Below, in pieces: positions 61,046 to 64,000 of a stretch of DNA of 64,000 bases. Positions within the stretch are counted from its first letter, which is position 1. Every line of letters starts with the position of its first letter. Under the pieces are notes generated by a model that worked only from the letters and a program-made list of their open reading frames with translations, was not told the DNA's origin and ran no database searches. Origin of the DNA: Chitinophagales bacterium (GTDB lineage: Bacteria; Bacteroidota; Bacteroidia; Chitinophagales; Saprospiraceae); assembly GCA_013299105.1 (NCBI GenBank), contig JAAFJY010000012.1, positions 120,049 through 184,048 on the forward strand, read 5' to 3'. The position numbers and the translations under genes were made by a program.

Positions 61046-61245
61046 TCTATGTCTATATTGTATTGACCAAGGTCAAAGTAAGTATTTTTTGAAGAAAAAA
61101 AATGAGTCGGCTCTATTTTTGCGTTAAAGGTCAATTTTGTGGGATGTTGAGGCAGCACTCAGCACCGGGTCTTCTCAAAAAAATAGACTCAGCTGAAGAA
61201 AAACCGCCTTCTTTTTTGCATCGAGACCGCTTGGCGAAGTTTTTA

Positions 61246-62670
61246 TCAGGTAAACAAATCGTCAATGAGCAATTGATTAGTGACTGCCATCAAGTAATGG
61301 CTGTTCTTTTTCACCCCAAAGGCGCTGAGCATGGTGATGAAGACATTTTTCTTGGTACGGGTTTGGGCTTTAAAAATCGCCGCTTTGTCCAACAATTGCC
61401 GGGCATATGCTTCGGATACCTCGAATGCTGTATTGTGAAATTTCACTTCCAAAATATTGACACAATTATCGGCGCGGTCAATGATCATGTCAATTTGTAT
61501 GCCTGGCTGTTCGTCTTTACTTTTCAAAACGTAGGAATACTCATTGGTAATCACACCACTGATGCCGAAGGCTTTTTTGATCTGGTCGGTATGCTTAAAG
61601 CACAGATTTTCAAAGGCATAACCCGACCAAATTTTGAATCCAGGGCTTTCTGAAATTTGGGCCCAACTGCTTTTGGCCTTGCCATCTTTGATGAATTTGA
61701 AATAGAACAAAGAATATTCATCGATCAAGCGATACAAGCAGTTGTCTTTTTTCTTGTTGATCGGATAAATAGGCATGACGAAACCGCATTGTATCAATTC
61801 TTCCAATACTGTTGTCAATCCTCCACCGCCTTTGATGCCAGCGACCTCAATGATTTCATTTCGGGTCAGGCCTTGACTTTTTGTCGAAAGTGCTGCTACT
61901 ACTTTTTCATGAAAGGCATTGTTTTTAAACAGCGCTGCGTACAAGTTCTGAAACTCATTTTTCAATTTCGCTTGCTTGTGGTAAAACAATTGGTCAAGCA
62001 TTTGAGCCACGCTCTGCCCTCCTTCGATGTCTTTCAAGTAATAAGGTACTCCACCTACGCACATGTAAATTTGGGCGATGTCCTTCAAACTCAAATTGAT
62101 GTTTTTGAGCTCAAAAAAGGCTTTGGTTTCACCCAAGGTCAAGGGCATGAGCAAGATTCGATGGGTTAATCGGTTGTGCAAACCTCCTCGGTTGTTGATC
62201 ACTCTGTCGATGATCCAGGAAGCTGCTGATCCACAAATGACCAAGATGATGTCGCTGCGCTTGGTGCAATACTGGTTCCAAAAATTGTCCAGAGCCGCTA
62301 AAAAACCGGATCGAAGCGTTTCAAACCAAGGGATTTCGTCCAAGAAAATGACTTTTTTCGTATCCTGTTTTTGCGTGTTCAAATAGGCACGCAGTTGAAA
62401 AAAAGCTTCCAACCAGGTTTTCGGTGGGAGCGGAGGCTGCGGCTGCGGATTTATTTCATTCAAAGAGCGCCAAAAGTTTTCCAATTGTTGCTCCATAGTG
62501 TCCCCTAATACACCACTACACTCGAATACCATCTCTTTTTCAAAGACTTGCCTTACCAGATAAGTCTTGCCGACCCGTCTTCGACCATAAACCGCAACAA
62601 AGGAGGATTCATCCTTTTCGATCAGGCTTTGCAAAAGCTCAATTTCTTCTTGTCTGCCTGCAATTTTCAT
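61246..62670 (-). CDS. ATPase/DUF234 protein (AAA plus DEXX nuclease-like)
   Basis: The N-terminal AAA domain starts AGRQEEIELLQSLIEKDESS with Walker A VYGRRRVGKTYLV and Walker B KVIFLDEIPWFET, then NRLTHRILLMPLTLGETKAF. A winged helix (LTRNEIIEVAGIKGGGGLTT) and a DUF234 C-terminus with nuclease-like residues (GIQIDMIIDRADNCVNILEV, then KF) follow. This archaeal-type ATPase family is common in Bacteroidota and of unclear role, often thought to be mobile or defensive. An array of TGCCAAATTT boxes lies directly upstream. Confidence 0.9.
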   Translation of the reverse strand: MKIAGRQEEIELLQSLIEKDESSFVAVYGRRRVGKTYLVRQVFEKEMVFECSGVLGDTMEQQLENFWRSLNEINPQPQPPLPPKTWLEAFFQLRAYLNTQKQDTKKVIFLDEIPWFETLRSGFLAALDNFWNQYCTKRSDIILVICGSAASWIIDRVINNRGGLHNRLTHRILLMPLTLGETKAFFELKNINLSLKDIAQIYMCVGGVPYYLKDIEGGQSVAQMLDQLFYHKQAKLKNEFQNLYAALFKNNAFHEKVVAALSTKSQGLTRNEIIEVAGIKGGGGLTTVLEELIQCGFVMPIYPINKKKDNCLYRLIDEYSLFYFKFIKDGKAKSSWAQISESPGFKIWSGYAFENLCFKHTDQIKKAFGISGVITNEYSYVLKSKDEQPGIQIDMIIDRADNCVNILEVKFHNTAFEVSEAYARQLLDKAAIFKAQTRTKKNVFITMLSAFGVKKNSHYLMAVTNQLLIDDLFT

Positions 62671-62690
62671 CCCTATCTCTGGTTTTATCC

Positions 62691-62828
62691 TGCCAAATTT
62701 GGGTTAAAAATATTAAATTTGGCAAGCTTGAATTTTGAAGCCTGCCAAATTTAAGTTTTTTTTATTGAATTTGGTAAAATTACACCAATTAACCTTGCCA
62801 AATCTTGGTTTTTTCCAAGGATTTGGCA
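62691..62828. repeat. Array of TGCCAAATTT boxes
   Basis: Six near-copies alternate in orientation: TGCCAAATTT at 62691 and 62743, AAATTTGGCA at 62715, AATTTGGTA at 62768, TGCCAAATCT at 62796 and GATTTGGCA at 62820. The last two form a hairpin around TTGG and CCAA. It starts 21 bp upstream of the ATPase/DUF234 ATG, so it is probably an operator or autoregulatory site. Confidence 0.75.
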
Positions 62829-62838
62829 AAAAAAAACA

Positions 62839-63852
62839 CTACCTCACCAAACTACTCCCCATCACGATCTCCCGAATTTTCACCTCAAAATAGTAATGAA
62901 GGCTGGGGTCTGAGTGATAAACGTTTTCCAAAACGATCAAATCCACGTCTTTCTCAGGGAAGTACATTTTGATATTGACAAAACCCAATCCTTTGCCTGA
63001 ATGCCCAATGAAATGAATGGGGGCTTTGTCACTAACTCGCACGCCATATCCATAACCAATTTTTTCGCTGCCAAAAGACTCATGCCTGGCTGTGATGTTG
63101 TAAGTGGTCATTAATTGGTAGGTTTTGGGGTTTAAAATTTTCCCTTTGTGGAGCATCAGGTCCCATTTGTTCAAATCGATTGCATTGGAAACCATTCCAC
63201 CAGCTGGGATAAAATCATACCATTCTTGCTCACTCAAGGGAGGTTCTACTACTTTAAAATCAGTACCCGAATTAGCGTAGCCATTGATGACCCTGTCCTT
63301 GTTTTTACTTTTTTCAAAGCAAAAGCTATTCTCCATCTTGAGATCTTTGAATAATTGATTGGCGAGCTCAGTAAATTTTTTACCAGTCACTTTTTCAAGG
63401 ATTTGACTTAGCATGGTATAAGTCGTCACACCATACAAAAAATCGGTTCCGGGCCTGAAGACCAAAGGCTTATCGATTTCGGAGATACCAGAGGAGAAGT
63501 TGAGCAGTTGGTGTACAGTGACTGTGTCGGCCCAGGTTTGGTTCAATGCAGGAAGGTATTTTCTGACCGGGTTTTGCAAGTCGATTCGCCCTTTTTCTAC
63601 TTCTTTCAAAATCAAAACAGCCGTAATTTGTTTACTATTCGATTGGAGTCGGAAGTTGTCACTGAGCTTGAGGGGTGTTTTTTGCTCAAAATTGGAGTAA
63701 CCATGAGCTTTTGAATATACTACTTTGCCCTTTTGCGTGATCAGGATTACACCATTAAAAACCCTGGGGTTTGTTTTTTGGACCAGGCTATCAATTTTGG
63801 CAGCATATTTGCGTGTTTTTTGTGCATAAGTGTTGACATGAACACAAAACAT
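62839..63852 (-). CDS. Serine hydrolase (beta-lactamase/class C-like)
   Basis: The catalytic SxxK is SNSK in FRLQSNSKQITAVLIL; the second motif position reads FLYGVTTYTML and the HSG box is IGHSGKGLGF. These are features of the penicillin-binding/beta-lactamase-like hydrolase family, here probably a secreted peptidase or esterase. The N-terminus is short (MFCVHVNTYAQ); an in-frame TAA and then KLFIFIL lie upstream, so the normal signal peptide start has been lost or uses another codon. It may have been disturbed by the insertion sequence whose edge follows at the right end of the window. Confidence 0.85.
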   Translation of the reverse strand: MFCVHVNTYAQKTRKYAAKIDSLVQKTNPRVFNGVILITQKGKVVYSKAHGYSNFEQKTPLKLSDNFRLQSNSKQITAVLILKEVEKGRIDLQNPVRKYLPALNQTWADTVTVHQLLNFSSGISEIDKPLVFRPGTDFLYGVTTYTMLSQILEKVTGKKFTELANQLFKDLKMENSFCFEKSKNKDRVINGYANSGTDFKVVEPPLSEQEWYDFIPAGGMVSNAIDLNKWDLMLHKGKILNPKTYQLMTTYNITARHESFGSEKIGYGYGVRVSDKAPIHFIGHSGKGLGFVNIKMYFPEKDVDLIVLENVYHSDPSLHYYFEVKIREIVMGSSLVR

Positions 63853-63949
63853 AAAAAGTATAAAGATGAATAATTTTTAGACTTTGGACATAAATCCAGT
63901 TCCGCGCAAAAAAAAAGACAGAACTGCGATCGGTTGCGTATATTTATGT

Positions 63950-64000
63950 ATGCAAAAAACAAATATCAACACCGAACAGTTCTGTCTAGCTCTTTTGACC
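63950..64000 (+). CDS. Possible start of a transposase (cut by window end)
   Basis: The frame MQKTNINTEQFCLALLT is open to the last base. It lies on the opposite strand just beyond the hydrolase. The sequence GACAGAACTG (63917-63926) and its inverse CAGTTCTGTC (63978-63987) form an inverted repeat, as at the ends of insertion sequences. The reading is tentative; another frame, MYAKNKYQHR, is also open. Confidence 0.3.
   Translation, partial: MQKTNINTEQFCLALLT

Noticed and set aside
61102..61653. Plus-strand frame of 183 residues
   Set aside because: It lies opposite the ATPase/DUF234 gene, whose motifs are clear.
62796..62828. Terminator for the serine hydrolase
   Set aside because: On the hydrolase strand the T-run precedes the stem instead of following it; it is better seen as part of the box array.

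Overview
The window looks like chromosomal DNA of a Bacteroidota member, most likely Saprospiraceae/Haliscomenobacter-like (inference). Reasons: a TTG / TAnnTTTG-type promoter before the tRNA, almost no Shine-Dalgarno sequences, many lipoprotein and secreted hydrolase genes, Uma2 and DUF418 paralogs, a large TPR-CHAT protein behind its own sigma factor, and a tRNA gene without encoded CCA. It mixes housekeeping genes (PBP1A, era, pgi, tRNA-Lys) with accessory islands, pseudogenes and several families of short palindromic elements.

Layout. 1-17 kb: end of a PBP1A gene, an adenylate cyclase, an acetyltransferase, a 989-residue helical protein with three internal repeats, a decayed deaminase, a sigma factor coupled to an ABM-domain protein, YceI, a NadR-like kinase, era, an acyl-carrier-like protein lacking the carrier serine, a bacilliredoxin, two PH-like membrane paralogs plus a third one interrupted by a mobile hairpin element, a DUF1295 enzyme and a HAD phosphatase. 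17.3-26.9 kb: tRNA-Lys followed by a 9.4-kb integrated element bounded by a 13-bp direct repeat of the tRNA 3' end. It carries an excisionase-like HTH protein, two paralogous small proteins, a PrimPol/VapE-type primase-helicase, a 12-copy iteron cluster resembling a replication origin, a membrane coiled-coil protein, a zinc-finger membrane protein, a tyrosine integrase and an RHH-like protein. No relaxase, capsid or terminase gene is visible, so it is best described as a replicating satellite or mobilizable element.

27-38 kb: a NERD protein, two copies of a short TIR element, a TetR-TolC-MFP-RND efflux operon with a repeated TetR-type operator, and pgi. 38-56 kb: accessory region with a frameshifted C45 acyltransferase, an AAA/DUF1703 gene lodged between a histidine kinase and a fragment of a second kinase, an HNH pair, a VOC/cytochrome c/rhodanese protein split by a frame switch, DUF418, two Uma2 paralogs, a dioxygenase and hydrolases. 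Five minus-strand genes here share an upstream two-box motif (CTTACC and CAAT boxes about 20 bp apart), suggesting one regulon. 56-61 kb: an operon of sigma factor, membrane TPR protein and TPR-CHAT protease, with hairpins flanking the CHAT gene. 61-64 kb: an ATPase/DUF234 gene with an upstream array of TGCCAAATTT boxes, a serine hydrolase and the edge of a likely insertion sequence.

The most interesting parts are the tRNA-Lys element with its origin, the sigma/TPR/CHAT operon, the shared upstream motif, and at least four families of short inverted-repeat elements, one of which has interrupted a gene. All assignments are from reading the sequence; no database search was possible.
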